DNA from: Ferrimonas lipolytica
GTDB taxonomy: Bacteria; Pseudomonadota; Gammaproteobacteria; Enterobacterales; Shewanellaceae
Length of the DNA stretch: 64,000 nucleotides
Assembly (NCBI RefSeq): GCF_012295575.1
Contig: NZ_CP051180.1
Coordinates: forward strand, 2,232,001 to 2,296,000
Reading direction: 5' to 3'
A program made the translations under genes and the position numbers. The notes under the pieces are model-generated. The model was not told where the DNA came from. It saw only the letters and a program-made list of their open reading frames with translations, and ran no database searches. Shown one piece after another: positions 27,851 through 35,568 of the stretch. Position 1 is the first letter of the stretch; each line of letters opens with the position of its first letter.

Positions 27851-27866
27851 AGCAAAAGGCGTGCCA
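27851..27866 (-). promoter_or_regulatory. Sigma54-type promoter for flgB operon
   Basis: Minus-strand TGGCACGCCTTTTGCT matches the sigma54 consensus TGGCACG-N4-TTGCW at every defined position, with GG-N10-GC spacing. Its -24 half is also the downstream arm of the cheR terminator. The expected start site is near 27840, about 23 bases before the flgB ATG. Confidence 0.85.
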
Positions 27867-27879
27867 TTTGGCACGCCTT
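27856..27879 (-). terminator. Terminator after cheV-cheR
   Basis: Stem AAGGCGTGCCA / TGGCACGCCTT with TT loop, then TTTGCTTTTT on the minus strand. Shares bases with the flgB sigma54 promoter. Confidence 0.85.
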
Positions 27880-27897
27880 GGGTTTATCGTTAGCGGC

Positions 27898-28728
27898 TTA
27901 TCGCTTGCGATAGACGATGCCGCTGGGGAATCGCAGCATCTCAAATTCATCAGACAACTGCGCCATCGACTCCGACGCACCCAGCATCAGATAGCCGCCG
28001 GGGTTAAGAGCGGCAGCAAATTGCCGCAAGATTTGCCGCTTACTATCAGCTGAGAAATAGATCAGTACGTTACGACAATAGATAACATCAAATTTGCCTA
28101 ACAAGGCATAGCTATCGAACAGATTTAGACGACGAAATGACACCAAACTACGGGTAGCCTGATTCACTTGATGCTTTCCGTCGGGCTGAGAATCAAAAAA
28201 TTGACGGCTTCGTTCCGGCGATAAGCCGCGAGCCATCGCCAGTGAATCGTAACTTCCCGTTTGTGCCTGACTCAGCACCTTGGTATCGAGATCAGTGGCG
28301 ATAATCTCTGGCGGCAGTGTTAATTTGCCTGGATTACGCTGTCGAAACTCTTGCAGCGCCATCGCCAATGAATACGGCTCTTGCCCAGTCGAACAAGCAG
28401 CCGACCAGACACGGGGACGGCGTTTTTGTTTAGCTAATTCTGGCAGCAACTGCTCTTTAAACAACTCAAACGGGTAACCATCTCGAAACCAAAACGTTTC
28501 GTTGGTGGTCATCGCTTCCACCACTTCAGTGTGCAGCGCCGGGGCGTCCGAAGCCAATACCTGTTTAACCAATTCTGCCATGGTGTTGCAGCGATACTTC
28601 ACTAACAACGGTGCCAAACGACTGCGCACTAGATACTGTTTATTGTCGCCTAGCTCGATGCCACTCTTCTTATTTAGAAATTCAGCGAAAGCGCGGTATT
28701 CATTTGGCGCCAACGTTTTATTTGGCAA
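27898..28728 (-). CDS. cheR: Chemotaxis protein methyltransferase CheR
   Basis: 276 residues. The N-terminal helical domain (FAEFLNKKSGIELGDNKQYL) is followed by the SAM-binding domain with TNETFWFRD, VWSAACSTGQEPYSLAMALQ (about 110-129) and DVIYCRNVLIYF. It methylates glutamates of chemoreceptors. Lies 3 bases after cheV, with a terminator behind it, so cheV-cheR form a two-gene unit. Confidence 0.95.
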   Translation of the reverse strand: MPNKTLAPNEYRAFAEFLNKKSGIELGDNKQYLVRSRLAPLLVKYRCNTMAELVKQVLASDAPALHTEVVEAMTTNETFWFRDGYPFELFKEQLLPELAKQKRRPRVWSAACSTGQEPYSLAMALQEFRQRNPGKLTLPPEIIATDLDTKVLSQAQTGSYDSLAMARGLSPERSRQFFDSQPDGKHQVNQATRSLVSFRRLNLFDSYALLGKFDVIYCRNVLIYFSADSKRQILRQFAAALNPGGYLMLGASESMAQLSDEFEMLRFPSGIVYRKR

Positions 28729-28731
28729 TCT

Positions 28732-29664
28732 CTAGCCCTCACAGGTTTCCGCAAGATAACGGTTAACGGTTGCCGCTAACTCGTCGGGATTAAATTTAGC
28801 AATAAACTCATCGGCCCCAACCTTGTTTACCATCGCTTGGTTAAACACTCCGGACAAAGAGGTGTGGAGCACAATTTTTAAGCTTTGCAGTTGGGGATTA
28901 GCACGGATCTCAGCCGCTAGGGTATAGCCGTCCATCTCAGGCATCTCAATATCTGAAATGATCAACGACATCTTCTCAGCAATGTCGTTGCAGCCTGAGG
29001 CGATCTCTTTTAACTGATTCAAAGCGTCAAAGCCATCTTTAGCCAAAACAATATCCAGTCCTAACGGCACTAACGCACGTTGGATCTGTTTGCGAGCAAC
29101 CGCGGAGTCATCGGCAACCATCACCATTCGCTTACTTGGTGCGGTTGGTTTCAAGGTAGCGGCGATCTCGTCACTGATGTCCATCTTTGACGGCACAATC
29201 TCGTGCAAAATTTTCTCAACATCGAGAATCTCAATCAGCTTGTCATTAAGCTCGGTAACCGCAGTAAGGTAGTTGCTTTGGCCGCTACCAGATGGTGGCG
29301 GCAATACGTTTTCCCAGTTGAGGTTAACGATCCGCTCTACCCCACCCACTAAGAAGCCCTGGATGGTGCGGTTGTATTCGGTAATGATGATAAACGAGTT
29401 GCTGGTGTCGGTTACTGCTTTGCCGCCTATCGCCGCCGACAAGTCAATCACTGAAATGGTTTGCCCGCGAATATGAGCAACCCCGCAAATCACCCCTTTT
29501 TGATGGGGTAAGGTGGTGAGCTTCGGGCATTGTAGGACTTCCCGCACCTTAAACACGTTAATGCCATAGGTTTGCCGCCCGTTTAAACGAAATAATAGCA
29601 ATTCCAAACGGTTCTGGCCGACCAGCTGGGTACGCTGGTTAACTGTATCTAGGATACTTGCCAT
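28732..29664 (-). CDS. cheV: Chemotaxis coupling/response-regulator protein CheV
   Basis: 310 residues: CheW domain (about 20-165, with YGINVFKVREVLQCP and VAHIRGQTISVIDL) and receiver domain (about 178-305). The receiver shows the acidic pair in VADDSAV, the phospho-Asp in LIISDIEMPEMDGYT and the Lys in FIAKFNPDEL. It couples receptors to CheA and is tuned by phosphorylation. Beside cheR, upstream of the flg genes, as in Shewanella and Vibrio. Confidence 0.95.
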   Translation of the reverse strand: MASILDTVNQRTQLVGQNRLELLLFRLNGRQTYGINVFKVREVLQCPKLTTLPHQKGVICGVAHIRGQTISVIDLSAAIGGKAVTDTSNSFIIITEYNRTIQGFLVGGVERIVNLNWENVLPPPSGSGQSNYLTAVTELNDKLIEILDVEKILHEIVPSKMDISDEIAATLKPTAPSKRMVMVADDSAVARKQIQRALVPLGLDIVLAKDGFDALNQLKEIASGCNDIAEKMSLIISDIEMPEMDGYTLAAEIRANPQLQSLKIVLHTSLSGVFNQAMVNKVGADEFIAKFNPDELAATVNRYLAETCEG

Positions 29665-29807
29665 GTAATGGTGTCCCTATGTGAAATACACAAATCAAAA
29701 AACAATGGGATGATAGCTGAATGTCGCTATCAAAATGTCGTTATAATAACGCGGTAAATTAAACGCTCCCGCTGTGGGATCACATTTAGCCGATAAGAAC
29801 TCCAATA

Positions 29808-30506
29808 ATGAAGCGTGTTATCCGTAAAGCCATCTGTATCGTCCCGCTATTAGCAGCCTCTGCCACTATAGCGGCTGAACCCAAAACGGCTTTAACGGAA
29901 ATCGAGCAAACCGCAGAACATTATGTGACTTCGCTCACCAATCAACCACAAAATGGTGAAGTAATTGTAAAAGCGAAGCCACTAGACAAGCGTCTCAAGC
30001 TGGCTGTATGTAAACTTCCGCTTGATGCCGAGGGCCCAGATAAACCATCTAAGGGGCGTTACGTTACGGTAAAAGTAAGCTGCCCTGATGAAAATGGCTG
30101 GTCGGTGTATGTGCCGGTGCAATCAAGCACCTACATTCGAGCCGTAATCAGCATCGTCGACTTGCAAGCCGAGAGCATGCTTGATAGCCAAAATATTAGT
30201 GTGGCACTGGTTCCAGCCAGTTCGTTACGTGGTAACTACTTTACCCAAACCGACGAATTGATCGGGGCACGATTAGTGCGACGCAGCAGCCAAGGGCAAG
30301 CGATTAAACGCAACAACGTTTGCCAGGTCTGCAAAGGAGACGTAGTAACCATCTACGCGCGCAGTAATGGCTTTGAACTAAAAACCTCCGGTGAGGCCAT
30401 AGCAAATGGCGCCGTAGGCGATACAATTAGAGTAAGAAACAACCGTTCACAACGGATTATTGACGCTAAGATTATCGCCGTAGGTAAAGTAGAAGTTCAG
30501 CTTTAA
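29808..30506 (+). CDS. flgA: Flagellar P-ring assembly chaperone FlgA
   Basis: 232 residues with signal peptide (KRVIRKAICIVPLLAASATI, then AA). The SAF-like C-terminal domain includes GARLVRRSSQGQAIKRNNVC and GEAIANGAVGDTIRVRNNRS, the FlgA end motif. A periplasmic chaperone for FlgI. First of flgA-flgM-flgN, divergent from cheV. Confidence 0.94.
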   Translation: MKRVIRKAICIVPLLAASATIAAEPKTALTEIEQTAEHYVTSLTNQPQNGEVIVKAKPLDKRLKLAVCKLPLDAEGPDKPSKGRYVTVKVSCPDENGWSVYVPVQSSTYIRAVISIVDLQAESMLDSQNISVALVPASSLRGNYFTQTDELIGARLVRRSSQGQAIKRNNVCQVCKGDVVTIYARSNGFELKTSGEAIANGAVGDTIRVRNNRSQRIIDAKIIAVGKVEVQL

Positions 30507-30583
30507 TTATTTCCTAAAGGTTTTTTTACGCTCGCCGATAGCTTAATTAACCGACACACTCTTATATGACGACGGAGCCTCAA

Positions 30584-30898
30584 ATGGATCTGATCAACAA
30601 AATGTTTGGCGGCAGCCCGCGTCCGGTAACGCAGTCAACTACCGACAACGCACCAAAGGCGCAATCGCCTGTTGAAGCCGCCCCAAAAACCACTAACGGA
30701 GACGAAGTGGTGTTAACTGACCAAGCGCAACAGCTTAAAAAAGCGGAAGCCTCAATGGATGCGGCAAGTGGTATAGATATGGACAAGGTTACCTCAGTAA
30801 AAGCAGCTATCGCTAATGGCAGTTACCACGTTGACCCAGAAAAATTAGCGGCCAACATCAGCAAATTTGAAAGCGAGTTGGACGGTTTAAATGGCTAG
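30584..30898 (+). CDS. flgM: Anti-sigma28 factor FlgM
   Basis: 104 residues from the ATG at 30584 (GGAG 6 bases upstream); an ATG at 30566 lacks a ribosome site. The N-terminal half is disordered in composition. The C-terminal half DKVTSVKAAIANGSYHVDPE then KLAANISKFE is the FliA-binding part. It is exported when the hook is finished, freeing FliA. Overlaps flgN by 8 bases. Confidence 0.94.
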   Translation: MDLINKMFGGSPRPVTQSTTDNAPKAQSPVEAAPKTTNGDEVVLTDQAQQLKKAEASMDAASGIDMDKVTSVKAAIANGSYHVDPEKLAANISKFESELDGLNG

Positions 30899-31322
30899 TC
30901 CAAGCCTCGACAATATGCTTTCGCAACAGCTGACCCGACTGGGTCAGCTGTTGGCGCTTCTAGAGCAGGAAACCGAAGCGCTGGTTAACCGTAATATTGA
31001 TGATATTGAGACCTTGCTGAAACGCAAAGTTGGTCTGCTTGACGAAATCAAGATGGCCGATATCAGCATTAGTCGCCACGGTGACATCAAAACATTGGCC
31101 GAGCAGCCAGAACAGCTAGCGTTGGTTGAACAGTGCAAGCAAGCACTTAGTAGCTGCCATGAGCGCAACAGCCATAATCATAAACAGGCTGAACTGGTTT
31201 CTGCTAGCCTTACCCGCCTGCAACAACTGCTGTTACGCAGCAGCCATAGCAATGCCCTTACCTACACCGGTAAAGGCAATACTCACGTTGGCCAACGTTT
31301 AGGTAGAAGCATAATCGCCTAA
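30891..31322 (+). CDS. flgN: FlgN-type export chaperone for FlgK/FlgL
   Basis: 143 residues, almost wholly helical and coiled-coil: LGQLLALLEQETEALVNRNI, then LLKRKVGLLDEI. Small acidic/helical FlgN proteins escort FlgK and FlgL to the export gate. Overlaps flgM, followed by a terminator. Confidence 0.9.
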   Translation: MASPSLDNMLSQQLTRLGQLLALLEQETEALVNRNIDDIETLLKRKVGLLDEIKMADISISRHGDIKTLAEQPEQLALVEQCKQALSSCHERNSHNHKQAELVSASLTRLQQLLLRSSHSNALTYTGKGNTHVGQRLGRSIIA

Positions 31323-31354
31323 GCCCACACAGTTACAACGTTGCTAACCAAAAT

Positions 31355-31383
31355 AGCGGTCCTTACGAGGGTCGTTTTTTTTT
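31355..31383 (+). terminator. Terminator after flgN
   Basis: Nine-pair stem with wobbles (AGCGGTCCT / AGGGTCGTT) and a run of nine T. The MITE copy begins at the end of this T-run. Confidence 0.65.
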
Positions 31384-31384
31384 A

Positions 31385-31665
31385 GGCTGTGTACCAACTA
31401 AGTGTTGTTCTTTCCAATGCTGTTAAAGCACCGGCTAGGGGAGTTTTGATACAAGGGAAAAGCACTAGCGCAGTTGATCTTCTGCCGCATTGGAGCAGTC
31501 CAGCGAAGCGTTTGGGACTGCCACCTAAGGCAAGTTCCAAAGAGGGCGAAGCGCCCCCTCTACTGCATACAAGAATGTGCCGTCGCGACAGCGTCCCCTA
31601 ACAGCATCGAAATCGGTACAGCCGCAAGCTTGATATAAACCTCAACAGTTAACTGTGACGCAGCC
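31385..31665 (+). mobile_element. MITE family 1, copy 4
   Basis: About 281 bp: GGCTGTGTACCAACTAAG at the left end, CAACAGTTAACTGTGACGCAGCC at the right. The core GATCTTCTGCCGCATTGGAG is shared with the other copies. T-rich sequence flanks both sides, so the target duplication cannot be fixed. Inserted at the flgN terminator. Confidence 0.83.
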
Positions 31666-31708
31666 TTTTTATATCCCCTGCAAGCTCAGCGTAACTTTCT
31701 CCGCCGAA

Positions 31709-31744
31709 AACCAAAACGGCTCTATTGCTAGCGCCGTTTTGGTT
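31709..31744 (-). terminator. Terminator below flgP
   Basis: Stem AACCAAAACGGC / GCCGTTTTGGTT around a 12-base loop, about 45 bases past the flgP stop; bidirectional. Confidence 0.78.
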
Positions 31745-31788
31745 ACAAGCTAAGACAACTCAAGATTGTAAGGGGGATATTATAGCGC

Positions 31789-32241
31789 TTAGTAATAGGT
31801 GACTTTGTTAATGCGCTGCTTCGGCTGTTGCTGATACAGCTCCCATACCCGCCGATAGTCTAGCTCTAACTCTGCCACGTAAGTGTCGTCAACAGGGTAA
31901 GTGCGTACTACCGTTGCCCCTCGAATCACTCCATCAACCTTTACCTTAAAGTTATCGTTCGCTAACACCAGCTGATGCATGTCACTGCTGCCTTCGATGC
32001 GTTGGCCAAACACCTGTTCTGCTAGCTCTCGATACGCATCCAGTTTGGCGGCGCGCATCGCTCGGCGCATCTTCTCTTGTTCGGTTTGACCATGTTGCAG
32101 CGACAGCGGTGCCATGCCGGTTGCCGTTAGCACTGGGAAGGATTCAGGCGCAATGGTTTCATACTCGACATGGGTGGTTAAACTGTAACAGCCACCAAGC
32201 AATAACGTGGTTGCCAGTGCTGCCATCTTTAATGGTTCCAT
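31789..32241 (-). CDS. flgP: Flagellar outer-membrane lipoprotein FlgP (LPP20 type)
   Basis: 150 residues with lipobox LLGG-C after a short signal peptide. The body AMRAAKLDAYRELAEQVFGQ then RIEGSSDMHQLVLAND is the FlgP/LPP20 domain. In Vibrio-type flagella FlgP builds an outer-membrane disc around the basal body. Its start overlaps the end of flgO by 13 bases. Confidence 0.9.
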   Translation of the reverse strand: MEPLKMAALATTLLLGGCYSLTTHVEYETIAPESFPVLTATGMAPLSLQHGQTEQEKMRRAMRAAKLDAYRELAEQVFGQRIEGSSDMHQLVLANDNFKVKVDGVIRGATVVRTYPVDDTYVAELELDYRRVWELYQQQPKQRINKVTYY

Positions 32242-32852
32242 TGCGTTACCTCTCCTTCACCAACTTTTGCGTGTCGAAACAACTTGCCGTGCTCCAGCGT
32301 CACCAACCGGCTTGGTTTATAGTAGTTAGGCAGATCACGCCAATTTACTGACGTTTGGCTGGTAGCAACGACCTTATTGCCATCGAGCGCCAAAATGCGA
32401 GTAAAGATCTGCACGCTGTCGCTGCTGCTTCCCATAGTGGCAACCACAACATGATCAACCTCAAGCGAATTAGGCAACTGTTCGATATCACGACTTAACA
32501 GCAAGTTGCCGCTTTGGGTAACACGAACCACATCGCCGCTGTTAAGATCAACAACGGTAAATCCCTGCTGATGTAATGCACTCAACAAAGCATCACCAAG
32601 CTGCAATGCAAACTGATCACTGTTACCGAAACCATCAAGCGCCACAGGGGTACTAACCGCAACCACCTTGTCCTCAATAGGGTTGTGATGGTTATTGGTT
32701 AATTCATTAGTTATCTGTTTGGCCAGTACGTTCAGCGCGCCTTGAGGCGGCAAGCCGTTGCAGCCATGACGCTCAAATTGACAACCATTGCTTGTACTTG
32801 ATTGCGCACAGCCAACCAATAAGGCTAATACCACCCACATTGTCCACCGCAT
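32229..32852 (-). CDS. flgO: Flagellar assembly lipoprotein FlgO
   Basis: 207 residues with lipobox LLVG-C. The FlgO domain has FALQLGDALLSALHQQGFTV and RVTQSGNLLLSRDIEQLPNS. AGGGGAG precedes the ATG. FlgO with FlgP and FlgT forms the extra outer-membrane-proximal rings of Vibrio/Shewanella flagella. Divergent from flgT. Confidence 0.9.
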   Translation of the reverse strand: MRWTMWVVLALLVGCAQSSTSNGCQFERHGCNGLPPQGALNVLAKQITNELTNNHHNPIEDKVVAVSTPVALDGFGNSDQFALQLGDALLSALHQQGFTVVDLNSGDVVRVTQSGNLLLSRDIEQLPNSLEVDHVVVATMGSSSDSVQIFTRILALDGNKVVATSQTSVNWRDLPNYYKPSRLVTLEHGKLFRHAKVGEGEVTQWNH

Positions 32853-32918
32853 CTCACTCCCCTGCGCTTACGTCACCACAATTGATTACTTACTATCGGC
32901 TTACTGGCAACAAACTTT

Positions 32919-32935
32919 AGGCACAGCAATTGCTT
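32919..32935 (+). promoter_or_regulatory. Sigma54-type promoter for flgT
   Basis: AGGCACAGCAATTGCTT: GGCAC-N5-TTGCT with GG-N10-GC spacing, about 38 bases upstream of the flgT ATG. Confidence 0.72.
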
Positions 32936-32972
32936 ATCTATTGGCATGTTTCTTCTTGGGTAACTCGCTGTT

Positions 32973-34088
32973 ATGTCTATGCGTTCTATCTGTACGGCCT
33001 TAGCCATGCTTATTCCATCGCTCTCTGTTGCCGCACCGATGATTGTCAGTGGTAGTGCTGAGGTATTTAATAACGATATCGCCAATGCCCGCCAACGCGC
33101 CATCGACAACGCCCTTTCTCAAGCGGTTATGGCGCACGGTGGCACCATCAGCATCAATCAACACAGTGCCAATGGCGTGCTGCTAGATGAACAGGTTAAC
33201 TGGAACAGTAGCAATCAAGTTCGCTCGATGGAGCTGTTATCAGAGCAGCGCCAGCAGCAACAGCTGACAGTGGAAATGCGTGTAGATCTTGAGGAAAGCA
33301 AGCTCCAGCGCTGCCGCCATGACGGCAAAGTGAAAGTGATCATTCCCAGAGCTAAAGTACGTTATCGCCAACAACTGATTGCCGGTGGCATCTATCAACT
33401 CGATTCCGCCATCGCCCGCGTTGTCGGTAACACCATTAATGGCGAAAGCAGCGCCGCTTACGCTCAGTCTCTAGATCAACTCAATGTCGACTTTGGGCAA
33501 CAGGATAAAAGCTGGATCACTGAGCTAGCTCGCCAGCAGCAGGGGCAGTATGTGCTTACCATCGACATTGATGATGTCGCGGTCGAACGACCAGAGAAGA
33601 TGTTTGGCTACATTGAGCGAGATGGGGAACGCACCATCGCCATGACCGCCAATCTTTACGACGGTTTTAATGGCCAACACGTATGGCAACAGCGCTATCG
33701 CGGCAGCGGCAATTGGCCCTATGAGCGGCAAGAAAGTGCCGATACGGCCACTGAGCGTTTCTGGAACACCGAGTTTGGAGAGCAGATCCAACTGCAAGTG
33801 CAGCAAATGAGTGAACAGATCAATACCACCCTAACCTGTGCCCCCATCCGAGCTCGTATCATCAATATTCAACAACAAAGCGTACAACTGGATATTGGTG
33901 AGCAAAGTGGCCTGAAGGTTGGTGACACCATGGTGTTAACGCCACAGCAGCAGCAATGGGGGTTTGCCAGTGGCGTTAGCTTGAAGCTAACCCAAGTTCG
34001 CGCCAATCAAGCGCTCGCCCAAATTGTCGATTACAATGACAGCATGGGAGTACAAATCGGTGACTGGGCTGAACGAAAACCGCTATAA
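32973..34088 (+). CDS. flgT: Flagellar H-ring protein FlgT
   Basis: 371 residues with signal peptide (RSICTALAMLIPSLSVAA). The N-terminal domain starts SGSAEVFNNDIANARQRAID, as in FlgT. The middle domain and C-terminal beta domain (IGEQSGLKVGDTMVLTPQQQ) match the three-domain layout of the H-ring protein that surrounds the LP ring. Divergent from flgO-flgP. No terminator is evident before the tRNA. Confidence 0.92.
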   Translation: MSMRSICTALAMLIPSLSVAAPMIVSGSAEVFNNDIANARQRAIDNALSQAVMAHGGTISINQHSANGVLLDEQVNWNSSNQVRSMELLSEQRQQQQLTVEMRVDLEESKLQRCRHDGKVKVIIPRAKVRYRQQLIAGGIYQLDSAIARVVGNTINGESSAAYAQSLDQLNVDFGQQDKSWITELARQQQGQYVLTIDIDDVAVERPEKMFGYIERDGERTIAMTANLYDGFNGQHVWQQRYRGSGNWPYERQESADTATERFWNTEFGEQIQLQVQQMSEQINTTLTCAPIRARIINIQQQSVQLDIGEQSGLKVGDTMVLTPQQQQWGFASGVSLKLTQVRANQALAQIVDYNDSMGVQIGDWAERKPL

Positions 34089-34166
34089 ATGGTTGTTTTT
34101 AAAGCAAACAAATAAAACTTCTTTGGAAAATAAAAGCAGCTCCGTTAGAATGTGGGCTGCTTCCAC

Positions 34167-34242
34167 CTCCCTATAGCTCAACAGGATAGAGCATCCGCCT
34201 CCTAAGCGGACGATTGGGGTTCGAGTCCCTATGGGGAGGCCA
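34167..34242 (+). tRNA. tRNA-Arg (anticodon CCT)
   Basis: 76 bases fold as a full cloverleaf. Acceptor is CTCCCTA / TGGGGAG with discriminator G and encoded CCA. The anticodon stem TCCGC / GCGGA encloses the loop CTCCTAA (anticodon CCT), and the T arm is TGGGG-TTCGAGT-CCCTA. Its 3' end is the attachment site of the integrative element that follows. Confidence 0.95.
34228..34242 (+). repeat. att repeat, left
   Basis: CCTATGGGGAGGCCA inside the tRNA-Arg gene; identical to 44644-44658. Confidence 0.9.
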
Positions 34243-34658
34243 CCACCAAGTGACTTAAAATATTTATTTTTATCCATTTAGGCAGTGACACTCACTCACA
34301 CCAAGCCTTCTTTTTCGAATGCTGTATTAGGTTGTGGGTCAAGTTGATACCAATGCTTACAACCCTTCTTTATAGTCAGATTCTACTGACCAAATGCCAC
34401 CTCAAATGTCTACCACTGAAATCGGTATTACTGAACAAACTGGCGTTGTTACCTAAATCGATTGAAGCCGAGATGCGGTGGAAGGTTTCTCCCAGAAGCA
34501 TTCATAAACGCAGTTTTTTGTATTATTTAAAAATGCATAACGATTCAAACCCCACCTAACTCCGCATCTGAAACTAGTGGTGCAGAACATCACACCGCTA
34601 TATTCGTTAGTTTATTCGGTATAATGTAACCATATCAGAATAAAACCATAACAATTAC
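34243..34658. other. Left end of island, no gene seen
   Basis: AT-rich sequence. The only open frame (34332-34559) has no ribosome site and a composition rich in Leu, Lys and Ser without a recognisable domain. Confidence 0.5.
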
Positions 34659-35396
34659 TTAGATTATGCAAGCTTCTTTCGCTTTATAGATAAGTTCTGC
34701 CTTAGTCTTTGCTTTTAATAAACCCTTCGCTTGGTCTAGGTGGTAGTTAACACCTCGTTCAGTTAAGTACATTGAATCACTTATCTGCTTTAAGCTCATC
34801 CCTTCAGTGGTTCGTCTTATTATCTCGATAGTTTTCTCTCCAAGAGCACCAGCTCGTATAGTCGGATTAATAATAGCTGGGTATTTCCTGCTGAAGTAAT
34901 ATAAAATAAGTTCAAGATCAGTGTCGATCGAAAGTTCTTCGTATTTTTTTATAAGATTTTCAGTATTATGGCATTTTGAGGCGATAGCGAATACCCCTAA
35001 AAAATCATCACCTTCTTCTTGAATTGTTACGAAAAATAAACCATCAAAACCATTATCACCAAAGCTCTTAGTTAATTTTTTATATAGCTCATCTTTAGTG
35101 CCAAACTGGAACCAACTGTTCAACGAAGTACACCCTTTCGGCCATTTTCCCTTCTGCACGTCACTGGCTACTGCAAGTTTATTTTTCCGCGCACAGGTAA
35201 TGATTGACACCATATTATTCCTCAATGTATCTGAGGTGCCTATAATGGGGTATTTAACATATTTGTCAGCTGCTTTTTGGGATGACATAGGTCTATTTTT
35301 GAAAGAACTCATCCCTGTCTCTGGGTATATTGCAAAGGCGGCCTCTAAGAATTCGTACCGCTGAAGTTTAGATTTTAACAAATTAGACAATATCAT
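34659..35396 (-). CDS. LuxR-type HTH regulator of the island
   Basis: 245 residues from the ATG at 35396 (AGGTGA 5 bases upstream); an ATG eight codons earlier (35420) has a poor site. The C-terminal LuxR helix-turn-helix spans about residues 185-243: IEIIRRTTEGMSLKQISDSM then YLTERGVNYHLDQAKGLL. The N-terminal 170 residues could be a divergent autoinducer-binding-like sensor domain (WPKGCTSLNSWFQFGTKDEL, then DGLFFVTIQEEGDDFLGVFA). It lies directly downstream of the tetraheme lipoprotein, on the same strand. The regulator at 52444 has the same layout and a similar HTH (YLT.RG..YH). No luxI is nearby. Confidence 0.75.
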   Translation of the reverse strand: MILSNLLKSKLQRYEFLEAAFAIYPETGMSSFKNRPMSSQKAADKYVKYPIIGTSDTLRNNMVSIITCARKNKLAVASDVQKGKWPKGCTSLNSWFQFGTKDELYKKLTKSFGDNGFDGLFFVTIQEEGDDFLGVFAIASKCHNTENLIKKYEELSIDTDLELILYYFSRKYPAIINPTIRAGALGEKTIEIIRRTTEGMSLKQISDSMYLTERGVNYHLDQAKGLLKAKTKAELIYKAKEACII

Positions 35397-35493
35397 TACT
35401 TCACCTAAACTAACATTCATACTGAATACCCATACTTAATTATCTATTGGCCCAAGATCTCATTCTATTTTGCAAGAAAGCGGTCAAAGTAAT

Positions 35494-35527
35494 CTATGCA
35501 TTATTCTTACTTACGAATAATGCATAG
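35494..35527 (-). terminator. Hairpin between island cytochrome and regulator
   Basis: Perfect 13-bp arms CTATGCATTATTC / GAATAATGCATAG with an 8-base loop. AT-rich and without a T-run, so either partial terminator, RNA-processing site or operator. Confidence 0.5.
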
Positions 35528-35568
35528 TATATGTTCTAATAGATTAGGAACTTGTGAAAAGTCAATGC

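Noticed and set aside
29740-29760. TATAAT before flgA as a sigma70 promoter
   Set aside because: No acceptable -35 element at the right distance.
32860-32885. Sigma54-like GG-N10-GC on the minus strand before flgO
   Set aside because: The -12 part lacks TTGC; spacing alone is not enough.
34332-34559. 75-codon open frame at the left end of the island
   Set aside because: No ribosome site, no domain, not supported as a gene.
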